Assembly: GCA_964388105.1 (NCBI GenBank) | Contig: CAYLYQ010000020.1 | Location: 1-31,339 of the forward strand | DNA from: ZC4RG35 sp964388105 | GTDB lineage: Bacteria; Actinomycetota; Acidimicrobiia; Spongiisociales; ZC4RG35 | Direction of reading: 5' to 3' | Length of the DNA: 31,339 nucleotides | Shown here: piece after piece, positions 8,250 through 16,079 of the stretch | How positions within the stretch are numbered: position 1 is the first letter of the stretch | Layout: every line of letters begins with the position of its first letter | Notes under the pieces: model-generated | What the model was told of the DNA's origin: nothing | What the model saw: only the letters and a program-made list of their open reading frames with translations | The model's database searches: none | Position numbers and translations under genes: made by a program

Positions 8250-9388
8250 TTGAGGACCCGGCGGCAGCTCCACGCCCGCCAGTAGTACTGGCCCAGAGCC
8301 TCATAACGCGCGGCCAGCCATGCCGCCGAAGCCACATTGGCCTCCGGCTCGAACGGGCTCGCATTGGGGTAACCCGCTTTGTGAGCGGTGGTCGCCCAGG
8401 TCGAGGGTATGAACTGGAAGAGACCGGAGGCTCCCGAATACGGGTTGTAGGCTTCCGGATCACCGTTCGACTCGCATCGCATGATTGCCAGCGCCTCGTC
8501 GACGCGGTTCGAAGGGAAGAACTGGCTGACGAGACCTCGCCAGCGCTCGACCTGCGGAGGGAACGACCAGTTCTTGGGTTGTGTGGTGCTCGTGTTCGAA
8601 GGTGGCTTGGTGGTCGGCGTCGAGGGGGTCGTGGTCGTGGTGGTGCCGGAGGGAGGGGCAGTCGTCGGAGGCCGGTCCTCCTGCCGCTCGCGCTCGCTCT
8701 CACGGATTCGGGCCATGTCGACCGCTGTGAGCGCGGCGCGATAGTCGGCGTCGGCCTCTTGCTGGCTCCGCACTGCCCCCGCCACCCGGGCATCCGCTTG
8801 CTCGTACAGTGCGATCAACTCGGCGACCTCGGCGTCCATCTGCTCCTTCAGCCCGGCGAACTCGGACTCCTTCTCCAGGTACAGCTGTTGCAGCTGCTCG
8901 AGAGCGCGCCGCTTCACGAAGAGCTCGTCGGCATCGGCCCGGCCGCGACTGACGACCTGGGACACGGCGTTGGAGGCCACCATCGCCTCTTCGACGGAAT
9001 CGGAGGCGACCACCGTCAGCGTCGCCGACCCCAATACGTCCATGTAGGTCTCGACCGCTCTCTGCTCGAGCTCGTCGGCGATTCCCGCAAGTTCGGAGTC
9101 GGCATGGGTCACCTGCCCGCTCAGGCTGTCCAGGCTGGCGCCGACCTCGGACAGGGATGCGGCCAGGTCCGCGGCGCGGGCGATGCTGTCGGCAAGCTTG
9201 GCTTCGATCTCGTCGCGGTTGGCGATGGCGCTGTCGACCAGGCCGGCGGCCTGTTCGGCCGCCCGGGTGGCGGCGTCGAGCTGCTCCTGGGCGTCGCCGA
9301 CGTCCTGCGCCGACACGGGCGCGGTGGTGGCCGCAATGGCCATCACGACCAACGCCGCTGTGAAGGTGGGTGCTATGCGGAACCGCAA
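8246..9388 (-). CDS. Secreted coiled-coil protein with C-terminal lytic transglycosylase-like domain
   Basis: About 380 residues. The order is: Sec signal (RFR, hydrophobic core, cleavage after VSA at about residue 27); a long coiled coil of about 190 residues (EQLDAATRAAEQAAGL onward) like those in actinobacterial NlpC/P60 and septal hydrolases; a Thr/Pro linker (PPTTAPPSGTTTTTT); and a C-terminal lysozyme-like domain. That domain has IMRCESNGDPEAYN with the putative catalytic Glu, and SGASGLFQFIPSTW. It probably binds and cuts peptidoglycan outside the membrane. The TTG at 9388 is my start because it gives a clean signal peptide and has a TAGCCT -10 box 8 bases upstream; TTG 9397 is an alternative. 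Confidence 0.8.
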   Translation of the reverse strand: MRFRIAPTFTAALVVMAIAATTAPVSAQDVGDAQEQLDAATRAAEQAAGLVDSAIANRDEIEAKLADSIARAADLAASLSEVGASLDSLSGQVTHADSELAGIADELEQRAVETYMDVLGSATLTVVASDSVEEAMVASNAVSQVVSRGRADADELFVKRRALEQLQQLYLEKESEFAGLKEQMDAEVAELIALYEQADARVAGAVRSQQEADADYRAALTAVDMARIRESERERQEDRPPTTAPPSGTTTTTTPSTPTTKPPSNTSTTQPKNWSFPPQVERWRGLVSQFFPSNRVDEALAIMRCESNGDPEAYNPYSGASGLFQFIPSTWATTAHKAGYPNASPFEPEANVASAAWLAARYEALGQYYWRAWSCRRVLN

Positions 9389-9396
9389 GACGCCCA

Positions 9397-9402
9397 AGGC
9401 TA
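9397..9402 (-). promoter_or_regulatory. -10 box of leaderless transglycosylase-like gene
   Basis: TAGCCT on the minus strand, 8 bases before the TTG start at 9388. Confidence 0.4.
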
Positions 9403-9444
9403 CCCAAACGTGCCGGTCGTGAGAAGTGGGAAGTGGGGGTGGAG

Positions 9445-9450
9445 TACCCT
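9445..9450 (+). promoter_or_regulatory. -10 box of leaderless ridA-like promoter
   Basis: TACCCT, 6 bases before the GTG at 9457. It decides the start, since an in-frame reading extends upstream to 9370. Confidence 0.55.
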
Positions 9451-9456
9451 CGCCCG

Positions 9457-9840
9457 GTGGCAAGGCAGAACATCTCCTCGGGCTCGCCGTACGAGCCCAA
9501 GATCGGTTTCTCCCGCGCGGTCCGCGTCGGCGACCGGATTCTCGTCGCCGGAACGGCACCCGTCTGGCCCGACGGCTCGGTCGACCCGGACCCCGCGGTC
9601 CAAGCCCGCCGCTGTCTGGAGATCATGCTCACCGCCCTGGAAGAGGCGGGAGGCCGGCCCGAAGACGTGGTTCGGACCCGCATGTTCCTCACCGACGCCG
9701 CTCATGGGGATGTGGTGGGGGCCGTCCACGGCGAGGTGTTCTCTGCGATCAGACCGGCCGCGACGATGGTCGTGGTCAAGGAGCTCCTGGACCCGCGGTG
9801 GGTCGTCGAGATGGAATTGGAAGCCGTCGTCGGTGTTTGA
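9457..9840 (+). CDS. RidA/YjgF family protein (enamine/imine deaminase-like)
   Basis: 127 residues, the usual RidA length. It starts at GTG with ARQNISSGSPYEPKIGFSRA, then VGDRILVAGTAPV. VVRTRMFLTD and the VVVKELLDPRWVVEMELEAV C-terminus are typical, with the conserved arginine in RTRMFL. RidA enzymes hydrolyse reactive enamines from PLP-dependent metabolism; members of the wider family vary, so the exact activity is inferred. It acts in the cytoplasm. msrA starts 20 bases downstream with its own strong ribosome site, so the two are probably co-transcribed. Confidence 0.88.
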   Translation: MARQNISSGSPYEPKIGFSRAVRVGDRILVAGTAPVWPDGSVDPDPAVQARRCLEIMLTALEEAGGRPEDVVRTRMFLTDAAHGDVVGAVHGEVFSAIRPAATMVVVKELLDPRWVVEMELEAVVGV

Positions 9841-9848
9841 GTAAGGGC

Positions 9849-9855
9849 AAGGAGG
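9849..9855 (+). promoter_or_regulatory. Shine-Dalgarno of msrA
   Basis: AAGGAGG, 5 bases before ATG 9861. It is a near-perfect site and contrasts with the leaderless first genes of operons here. Confidence 0.8.
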
Positions 9856-9860
9856 TCGAA

Positions 9861-10505
9861 ATGTTCCGCCGAACCGACAAACAGACCATGCCCGCCCCTA
9901 CCGCTGCGCTGCCGGGGAGATCAGAGCCCCTGGCGGTGCCGGAAACCCACTTCGTGTCGGGCCGCCCGATCAAGGGACCGTGGCCCGAGAACCTGGAAGT
10001 CGCAGTCTTCGGCATGGGCTGTTTCTGGGGAGCGGAGCGGCGCTTCTGGAGTCTCCCCGGCGTCTACAGCACCGCCGTCGGGTACTCCGGTGGTTACACG
10101 CCGAACCCCACCTACGAAGAGGTGTGCACCGGCGGCACCGGACACGCCGAGGTGGTTCTCGTGGCGTACGACCCGGCCGAGATCTCCTACGACGAGCTGC
10201 TGCGCGTTTTCTGGGAGACCCACGACCCCACCCAGGGCTACCGCCAGGGCAACGATCTGGGAACCCAGTACCGCTCCACGATCTACACGACGAACGACAC
10301 CCAGCTCGACGAGGCGAAGCGGTCGCGCGACGTGTACCAGGCCGTGGTGTCGGCTGATGGCTTCGGGGACATCACCACCGAGATCGTCCCTCTGGGCGAG
10401 TTCTACTACGCCGAGGACTACCACCAGCAGTATCTGGCCAAGAACCCCAACGGGTACGACTGCCACGCCAACACCGGCCTGGCATATCCGGGGCTCGGGA
10501 CTTAA
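9861..10505 (+). CDS. msrA: Peptide-methionine (S)-S-oxide reductase
   Basis: Reduces methionine-S-sulfoxide in proteins; 214 residues. The catalytic cysteine is Cys54 in GMGCFWGAE, followed by VGYSGGYTPNPTYEEVCTGGTGHAE, TQYRS and AEDYHQQYL, all family hallmarks. A resolving cysteine, Cys201 (DCHANTG), lies near the C-terminus. An N-terminal extension of about 45 residues precedes the core; it has no clear signal peptide. It follows ridA. Its TAA stop lies in TTAA (10502-10505), shared with the stop of the convergent S41 gene. Confidence 0.95.
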   Translation: MFRRTDKQTMPAPTAALPGRSEPLAVPETHFVSGRPIKGPWPENLEVAVFGMGCFWGAERRFWSLPGVYSTAVGYSGGYTPNPTYEEVCTGGTGHAEVVLVAYDPAEISYDELLRVFWETHDPTQGYRQGNDLGTQYRSTIYTTNDTQLDEAKRSRDVYQAVVSADGFGDITTEIVPLGEFYYAEDYHQQYLAKNPNGYDCHANTGLAYPGLGT

Positions 10506-11875
10506 GAGGCGGCGAGTACCGCGGCGACCACCTCGGCCGGCGTGCCGGTCGGGTCGATCTCGACCGCGACGTCGGGCGTGATCCCCACGCCGCCGAAGTC
10601 GTGGCCACCCGGGGTGACCCAGCGTGCGATCGTGAGCCGGAGCGCCCCGCCGTTGGAGAGGTCGAACCTCTGTTGCACGGTGTTCTTGCCAAAGGTGTTC
10701 TCGCCGTAGACCAGCGCCCGGCCCGCCTCCTGCAGCACGCCCGACACCACCTCTGACGCCGACGCGCTGGCCCGGTTCACGACCAGGTCCACCCGAACGT
10801 CTTCGGGCACGACGGGCGACCCGAGGACTTCGTAGGGGATGCGCACGCCCGGCCCTTCGGTGACGACCACTTCTCCGTCGGCCAGGAACACCGAGGCGAC
10901 ACCGATCGCGGTGTCGAGGAAGCCTCCGGGGTTGTCGAGGAGGTCGATCACGAGGTGGCGAACGCCTTCGGCCAGCAGGTCGAGCACTGCCTGCTCGAAC
11001 TCGGCGTCGGCGCCGTCCGAGAACTGGAACAGCTTGACGTACCCGACGTCCCCGATCCTCTCGTACTCGACCGCGGGGATGTCGACCGCCGCGCGCACGA
11101 TGCGCAGGTCGATCGTGGCTCCGTCCCGTTCGATTCTGAGGTCGACCGGTGTTCCCGCCGGGCCGCGTACCCGTGAAGTCACCTCGTCGAGGCTCCAGCC
11201 GAGGATCGCTTCGCCGTCCACTCCCACGATGACGTCGTCCGGCAGCAACCCGGCCTCACGAGCGGGGGCTCCCTCGAAGGTGCCCACGATGAAGATGCGG
11301 CAGGTCGCGGAGATCACCGTGCACTGCTTGTTCTCGTCGGTGATGGTGGAGTCCTCGGCGTTGACCAGCGCCCCGATCCCCTCGATCTGGCCGCTGTCCT
11401 CCTCTTCCATCCGCGCCACCGCTTCGGCGTCGAGATAGCCGGAGTGGGGGTCGAGAGCGTTGGCGATCAGCGAGTTGACGATGGCTTCGGCGGTCGCGAC
11501 GTTGTCGAGGCCAAGAGTGCCAGCGGCTTCGCAGGTGGGTCGGAAGTCGGCCGCGGGAAGCGGGCACACCAGGGTCTCGTTGCTCTCGCCGGCGCCCATC
11601 GTCTCCAATCCCTCCGTGGCGGCGCGAGCTAGGGCGCTCGTGTCGACCTCGTCAACGAAGTTGTCGTCGATGAGGCTGACCACCTCGCAGACGATGGCGA
11701 CGTCGGCAGGAGCCGCCGAGCAGTCGGGCATGACGATCTGTCGGTCCTCGCCGTTGGCGCCGGGGACGGTGGTCGTGACGGTGGTGGCTGGGGGGACGGT
11801 GGTCGTCGTCTCGGCAGTCACCGCCGGCGAACACGCCGCCAGGGCGAAAGCCAGGATCAGGGCTACGCGCCTCAT
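10502..11875 (-). CDS. S41 family C-terminal processing protease, predicted lipoprotein
   Basis: 457 residues. A short signal ends in the lipobox LAAC (Cys15) and a Thr-rich linker (about 23-38) follows. A PDZ-like domain lies around 195-260. The S41 protease core has the Ser-Lys dyad: Ser372 in RASASASE and Lys397 in TFGKNTVQ, 25 residues apart as in known CtpA/Prc proteases. It presumably works outside the membrane, trimming exported proteins. The ATG start overlaps the TGA of the upstream paralogue (ATGA). Paired cysteines in the N-terminal half (for example CTVISATC) could form disulfides. Confidence 0.92.
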   Translation of the reverse strand: MRRVALILAFALAACSPAVTAETTTTVPPATTVTTTVPGANGEDRQIVMPDCSAAPADVAIVCEVVSLIDDNFVDEVDTSALARAATEGLETMGAGESNETLVCPLPAADFRPTCEAAGTLGLDNVATAEAIVNSLIANALDPHSGYLDAEAVARMEEEDSGQIEGIGALVNAEDSTITDENKQCTVISATCRIFIVGTFEGAPAREAGLLPDDVIVGVDGEAILGWSLDEVTSRVRGPAGTPVDLRIERDGATIDLRIVRAAVDIPAVEYERIGDVGYVKLFQFSDGADAEFEQAVLDLLAEGVRHLVIDLLDNPGGFLDTAIGVASVFLADGEVVVTEGPGVRIPYEVLGSPVVPEDVRVDLVVNRASASASEVVSGVLQEAGRALVYGENTFGKNTVQQRFDLSNGGALRLTIARWVTPGGHDFGGVGITPDVAVEIDPTGTPAEVVAAVLAAS

Positions 11876-13029
11876 CTTGCCGCCTCCAGGGCGGCGTCGA
11901 CCAATTCGGGGATAGTCATGTCGTCCGGCAACTCCAGTTCGACGTCGGGCACCAGTCCACCGTTCCCCACGGTTGTCCCATCCGGGGTCAGCCAGCGGGC
12001 GACGACCACGTTGAGGCGGCCGCCGTTGCGCAGATCGAAGCGTATTTGTATGGCGTCTTTACCGAAGGTGGGCGTGCCGACCAGCAGGGCGCCGCGGCGG
12101 TCGCGCAGCGCACCGGCGAGGATCTCTGCGGCGGAGGCCGTTCCCTCGTTGACCAGCACGATGAGGCGGCCCCCCGTGGCGTGTCCCCCCGGGCCGAGGG
12201 ATTCGGCCACTTCGGAGTCGACCGAGTAGATCTCCTGGAACAGCGTGCCATCGGGGATGAACTCACTGGCGACCGCCGTCGCCGAGCTCACCAAGCCGCC
12301 CGGATTGTCGCGGAGGTCAACAACCATCGTCGACCATGAGCCTGCCGTCTCGGCGAGGGCCTCGGTGACCAGGTCCGGAACGTCTGACTCGAAGTCGGGG
12401 ATACGGAGATAGGCCGTGTCGGCCGCCGCCAGCCCGTAGGTGACACTCGGCACGACGAGCTCATCGCGGGTGATCTCGAAGTCGAGGCTCTCGCCTTCTC
12501 GATAGATGGTCAGAGTCACGGTCCCGGTCTCGTCCCCGGCGATCTGGGCGGAAGTGGCGGCGAACCCCTGGCCGTCCACCGCAACATGGTCGACCGCGAC
12601 GATCACGTCTCCGACTGCCAGGCCGGCGGCCTTCCCCGGATTGTCCTCGAGGACGACGACGATCCGGAGCGGACAGGACGGGCCGAGCCGGGCGCATTTG
12701 GAGCCCGCAGCGTTGGTCGCATCGAGCAGGAGCCCGACCCCACCCACGAGACCGCTCTCCCGGAACGCCGTGACCTGGTCCGGCGACAGGTAGTAGGTGA
12801 ACGGGCCGAACGCCTCCTCGATCATGGTCCCCAGGACCCGGTCCATCACCGGGCCGACGGCATGTCCCTGNNNNNNNNNNNNNNNNNNNNNNNNNNNNNN
12901 NNNNNNNNNNNNNNNNNNNNNNNNNNNNNNNNNNNNNNNNNNNNNNNNNNNNNNNNNNNNNNNNNNNNNNACAGTCGCACCACCGCAGGCAGCCAGGAGC
13001 ACACAGAGCGTGGCGACGAGGCGGGTCAC
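11872..13029 (-). CDS. S41 family protease lipoprotein, interrupted by an assembly gap
   Basis: Paralogue of the adjacent S41 protease. The GTG start at 13029 gives TRLVATLCVLLAAC with lipobox LAAC. After the 100-N gap come a helical region, a PDZ-like domain (LVVGGVGLLL to GLAVGDVIVAV) and the catalytic core, with Ser in GTASAAEIL and Lys in TFGKDAIQ 25 residues later. Compared with its 457-residue paralogue, roughly 100 residues should lie between signal and helical region, more than the 33 the gap would encode. Upstream GATAAT six bases before GTG suggests a leaderless start. The gene pair looks like an old tandem duplication. Confidence 0.88.
   Translation of the reverse strand: MTRLVATLCVLLAACGGATXXXXXXXXXXXXXXXXXXXXXXXXXXXXXXXXXXQGHAVGPVMDRVLGTMIEEAFGPFTYYLSPDQVTAFRESGLVGGVGLLLDATNAAGSKCARLGPSCPLRIVVVLEDNPGKAAGLAVGDVIVAVDHVAVDGQGFAATSAQIAGDETGTVTLTIYREGESLDFEITRDELVVPSVTYGLAAADTAYLRIPDFESDVPDLVTEALAETAGSWSTMVVDLRDNPGGLVSSATAVASEFIPDGTLFQEIYSVDSEVAESLGPGGHATGGRLIVLVNEGTASAAEILAGALRDRRGALLVGTPTFGKDAIQIRFDLRNGGRLNVVVARWLTPDGTTVGNGGLVPDVELELPDDMTIPELVDAALEAAR
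12871..12970. other. Assembly gap, 100 N
   Basis: Exactly 100 N inside the second S41 protease gene. By comparison with its paralogue the true gap is probably about 300 bases. Confidence 0.95.
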
Positions 13030-13035
13030 AGGGTC

Positions 13036-13041
13036 ATTATC
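13036..13041 (-). promoter_or_regulatory. -10 box of the S41 protease operon
   Basis: GATAAT on the minus strand, 6 bases before GTG 13029. It is close to the TATAAT consensus, but the first base is not T. Confidence 0.45.
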
Positions 13042-13056
13042 GGCACGGGTCGCAGG

Positions 13057-13062
13057 TACCGT
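13057..13062 (+). promoter_or_regulatory. -10 box of leaderless amidohydrolase promoter
   Basis: TACCGT, 8 bases before ATG 13071. It is back to back with the S41 promoter, 15 bases away. Confidence 0.45.
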
Positions 13063-13070
13063 CGCGATAC

Positions 13071-14129
13071 ATGAGAGCGGTCCTGAGGTCGCCCGGTGGA
13101 GAGGTCGTGCTCCGGGACGTGGTCGATGGTCGGTGGGTCGAGGCCGAAGGTCGAACTGACGACACCCTGGGTGAAGGTGCCTGGGCACTACCGGGCCTCG
13201 TCGACGCCCATTCCCACATCCCCAAAGCCGCTCTCGACATGGAGCCCACCGACGACCTGGGGGCCGAGGCCCGGGCCAGGGAAGCGCTGGCCGCCGGCGT
13301 GATGCTGTTGCTCGACAAGGGTTGGATGGACGACACGGCAGTTCGGCTCGCCGAGCGGATGGCCCCGGACGAGCGGCCCGACATCGAGGCCGCCGTTCGC
13401 CTGCTCAGCAGCGAGGGCGGGTACCTCCCGGGTGTGGCTCTCGAGCTCGACGACGCGACCCTCGATGACGTGGTGGCCGATCAGGCGAGGCGCGGCAGCG
13501 GTTGGGTGAAGCTGGTCGGTGACTGGCCACGGAAGGGAATCGGCCCGCAACCCAACTTCACGGAAGATCAGCTGCGACGGGCGGTGCGCCGGGCCGGAGC
13601 GGACGGTGCGCGGGTCGCCATCCACACCATGGCGCGCGACGTGCCTTCGATGGCGGTCAGGGCAGGGGTTCAGTCCATCGAGCACGGCCTCTTCCTGACG
13701 GGCGAGGACCTGGAGCTGCTGGCGGCGAGAGGCGGCATGTGGGTGCCCACGATCCTCCGGGTCGAGCACACCGTCGCCCAGCTCGGCGCCGAATCATCCG
13801 GTGGCCGGCTACTCCTCGAAGGCCTCGACAACGTGCGCCGCCTGCTGGGCATGGCCGTGGAGGCCGGGACCTTCGTGCTGGCGGGAACGGACCTCGTGGG
13901 CACGCCGGCTCAGGTGGCCGCCGAGGCTTCGAAGCTGGAGGAGTACGGCCTGGGCGCCAAGGAGGCGGTCGACGCGGTGTCCGTGTCCGGATTGTCGGCC
14001 ACCGGTCGCCCCACCGGCTTCGAGCCGGGGAGCCCGGCCAATGCCGTCTTCTTCCCGGTCGACCCTTACGAAGAGCCCGGCGTTCTCGCGCACCCGGCGC
14101 AGGTGCTCCGGCACGGGCGCCTGGTGTGA
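13071..14129 (+). CDS. Metal-dependent amidohydrolase (imidazolonepropionase/prolidase-like superfamily)
   Basis: 352 residues, cytoplasmic, a TIM-barrel hydrolase. The complete metal set is visible: HxH at 47/49 (DAHSHIP), Lys147 (WVKLVGDW) as probable carboxylated bridge, His185 (AIHTMA), His205 (IEHGLF) and Asp274 (AGTDLVG). The N- and C-terminal ends form the usual small beta domain. The specific substrate cannot be assigned. It is shorter than typical imidazolonepropionase, so I do not call it HutI although histidine-degradation genes lie elsewhere in the window. Its TGA overlaps the GTG of maf (GTGA). Confidence 0.85.
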   Translation: MRAVLRSPGGEVVLRDVVDGRWVEAEGRTDDTLGEGAWALPGLVDAHSHIPKAALDMEPTDDLGAEARAREALAAGVMLLLDKGWMDDTAVRLAERMAPDERPDIEAAVRLLSSEGGYLPGVALELDDATLDDVVADQARRGSGWVKLVGDWPRKGIGPQPNFTEDQLRRAVRRAGADGARVAIHTMARDVPSMAVRAGVQSIEHGLFLTGEDLELLAARGGMWVPTILRVEHTVAQLGAESSGGRLLLEGLDNVRRLLGMAVEAGTFVLAGTDLVGTPAQVAAEASKLEEYGLGAKEAVDAVSVSGLSATGRPTGFEPGSPANAVFFPVDPYEEPGVLAHPAQVLRHGRLV

Positions 14130-14716
14130 GACTGATCCTCGCCTCCGGGTCGCCCCGCCGGGCGGAGATCCTGACCGCGCTGGGTCTGGAGTTCATCGCA
14201 GAGGCCACCGACGTCGACGAGTCGCGTCGGCCCGACGAGCCGCCGCCGGTCTACACCGAGAGGCTGGCCCGGGAGAAGGCCGCGATGCGGGCCGCCCCGG
14301 ACATGCTGTCGATCGGCTGTGACACCGTCGTCGTCCACGGCGGGAAGGTGCTGGGGAAGCCGGGTCACCCCGAGGAAGCGAGGAACATGCTGCGCAGGCT
14401 CCAGGGGGATGTCCACGAAGTCGTCACCGCGCTGGCCGTGGCCGGATGGAGGGATGGGGCTCTGGTCGTCGAATCCGCGGTCGATGTCACCGAGGTGACG
14501 CTCCTCCCGATGACCGAGGTGGAGATCGCCGATTACGTCGCCAGCGGGGAGCCGATGGACAAGGCGGGTGCCTATGCACTCCAGGAATACGGGGGTGTGT
14601 TCGTGGAGTCGATTGTCGGGAGCGCCCACACCGTGGTGGGGATGCCGGTTCATCTCCTGCCCCGGCTGGTGGCCCGATTCGGACAGACCCTCGGCGCCTT
14701 CAGGGAGGCCGGTTAA
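14126..14716 (+). CDS. maf: Maf-like nucleoside triphosphate pyrophosphatase
   Basis: Hydrolyses non-canonical or excess nucleoside triphosphates (dTTP/UTP in characterised YhdE-type members) to the monophosphate and pyrophosphate; 196 residues. Signature features are LILASGSPRRAEIL at the N-terminus, the E-x2-A-x2-K stretch (ERLAREKA), the catalytic Asp66 in GCDTVV, and GKPG. DKAGAYALQEYGG near the C-terminus is also conserved. The GTG start overlaps the stop of the amidohydrolase gene, and its TAA stop supplies the first bases of the next promoter's -10 box. Confidence 0.93.
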   Translation: MRLILASGSPRRAEILTALGLEFIAEATDVDESRRPDEPPPVYTERLAREKAAMRAAPDMLSIGCDTVVVHGGKVLGKPGHPEEARNMLRRLQGDVHEVVTALAVAGWRDGALVVESAVDVTEVTLLPMTEVEIADYVASGEPMDKAGAYALQEYGGVFVESIVGSAHTVVGMPVHLLPRLVARFGQTLGAFREAG

Positions 14717-14719
14717 CTT
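14714..14719 (+). promoter_or_regulatory. -10 box overlapping the maf stop codon
   Basis: TAACTT, 7 bases before ATG 14727. The TAA is the maf stop codon. Confidence 0.5.
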
Positions 14720-14726
14720 GAGTGCC

Positions 14727-15662
14727 ATGCGCAAATGTCTGGCAGCTGTCCTTCTGGTGGTTGCGGCCTGTGGCGGGCCCGCCACCGAGGAGTCGACCAC
14801 CACCACTTCCACCACACTGGTGACCACGACCACCTCGACCACGACCTCCACCTCCACGACTTCCACTTCAACCAGCACCACCACGACCACGACGCCGGCG
14901 ACGAGCACCACTTCCGGGAGTGTTTCCGGCAACTGGGCCGATGAGCCGCTGATCGTGGCCCCGTGGGGCGCCGTCGGTTGGTGGGCCGGTTCGGGATGGG
15001 TGGGATCGTTCGGTTCGCTCCCGGTGTCCGGCGGTGAGGATTACCAGGTGGTGTCAATGTTCGGATCGGGCCTGGTCACGGGCGGACCTCAGACCGAGCT
15101 CTGTGAGCCCCTGCAGTTGCTGGGTGTGGAGCTGAGCGACCCCGCCAAGCTTGGTGATTGGCCCGGGCCTTTCGGTGTTGCCATCTCGGCCCCTTGGGAC
15201 ATCCGACCGAACCTCTATCAAGAGTTCACCGACGACGGGACCTACGCCGGGTATGCCCGTGACCTGTTGGCCAGCCGGGGATTGGTGGTGGCCGAACCCG
15301 TCATCAAGCAGCTCATCCGGTTCGACCTCGAGGGGGATGGCGTCAACGAGATCCTCGTCGTCGCCGAGGACATGGGCCCGAACCTCATCGAAGCCGAAAT
15401 CGGTGACTACTCGATCGCGTTTCTCCGCAAGGTCGTCGACGGTGAAGTCCAAACCGCCATCTTCGGGGCCTCGGTTCATGCCGTTGCCGGCGAGATGGCC
15501 AACATGTTCGGAATCGGGGGCGTCGGCGACCTCAACGGCGACGGCAAGATGGAGGTGGTGACCTCCGGCCAGTACTACGAAGGCGCGTGGATCGAGATCT
15601 GGGAATGGGTCGACGATGACATCGGCATCTCGGTCCAGTTGAGCCAGGGGTGCGGCGCCTGA
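14727..15662 (+). CDS. Secreted lipoprotein with a long Thr-rich linker and EF-hand-like loops
   Basis: 311 residues. The signal MRKCLAAVLLVVAACGG ends in lipobox VAAC (Cys15). Residues about 20-65 are almost entirely Thr and Ser, a flexible wall-spanning tether encoded by a run of ACC/ACG/TCC codons. The rest is a globular extracellular domain. It has two acidic loops, DLEGDGVNEILVV and DLNGDGKMEVVTS, that match calcium-binding EF-hand or FG-GAP/VCBS-type repeats. No enzyme signature is seen. The ATG is set by the TAACTT box and by the signal peptide. The stop overlaps the thioesterase start (TGATG). Confidence 0.82.
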   Translation: MRKCLAAVLLVVAACGGPATEESTTTTSTTLVTTTTSTTTSTSTTSTSTSTTTTTTPATSTTSGSVSGNWADEPLIVAPWGAVGWWAGSGWVGSFGSLPVSGGEDYQVVSMFGSGLVTGGPQTELCEPLQLLGVELSDPAKLGDWPGPFGVAISAPWDIRPNLYQEFTDDGTYAGYARDLLASRGLVVAEPVIKQLIRFDLEGDGVNEILVVAEDMGPNLIEAEIGDYSIAFLRKVVDGEVQTAIFGASVHAVAGEMANMFGIGGVGDLNGDGKMEVVTSGQYYEGAWIEIWEWVDDDIGISVQLSQGCGA

Positions 15663-16072
15663 TGGAGAACCCGTTCCAGGATCGCCCCACCTATGTGGCG
15701 CTGACGGGGATCGAGTTGACCGAAGCCACGCCCGACCGCGCCGCGGGAAGACTGGTGATCACCGAGGACCACCATCAGCCCTACGGCGTGGTGCACGGTG
15801 GCGTCTACTGCACCCTCGCCGAGACCATCGCCTCCACCGGCGCGGCGGTGTGGGCCATGGCTCAGGGGATGGCCGGAGCGGTCGGGGTGTCCAACACCAC
15901 CAACTTTCTCAGGGCGACGACCTCGGGAACGCTGCTCGCGGTGGCGACTCCCATCCACCGGGGCCGCTCCCAGCAGCTGTGGAGCGTCGAGATCACTCGG
16001 GAGGACGACGGCAAACTCGTCGCCCAGAGCCAGGTCCGTCTCCACAACGTGAAAGATCTCTCTTCGTTCTGA
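15662..16072 (+). CDS. Hotdog-fold thioesterase, PaaI-like
   Basis: 136 residues. HHQPYGVVHGGVYCTLAETIAS is the hotdog thioesterase core, with the HGG turn and an acidic residue (Glu in LAETIAS) on the hydration helix. GVSNTTNFLRATTSGTLLAVATPIHRGR is the following strand region. Such enzymes hydrolyse acyl-CoA thioesters in the cytoplasm; the substrate is not evident. The ATG at 15662 shares one base with the TGA of the lipoprotein gene (TGATG). The alternative GTG at 15650 lies inside that gene and is less likely. The convergent arsR-like gene ends 7 bases away. Confidence 0.9.
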   Translation: MENPFQDRPTYVALTGIELTEATPDRAAGRLVITEDHHQPYGVVHGGVYCTLAETIASTGAAVWAMAQGMAGAVGVSNTTNFLRATTSGTLLAVATPIHRGRSQQLWSVEITREDDGKLVAQSQVRLHNVKDLSSF

Positions 16073-16079
16073 GCGGCGG

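Noticed and set aside
13071..14129. Imidazolonepropionase (HutI), which would complete a histidine pathway with HutU
   Set aside because: The metal ligands fit the superfamily, but the protein is shorter than typical HutI and I cannot recognise HutI-specific substrate residues. It lies 15 kb from hutU and is coupled to maf.
14780..14920. Tandem repeat array or CRISPR-like element of ACC/TCC units
   Set aside because: The stretch is in frame within a lipoprotein gene and encodes a Thr/Ser linker. There are no regular spacers.
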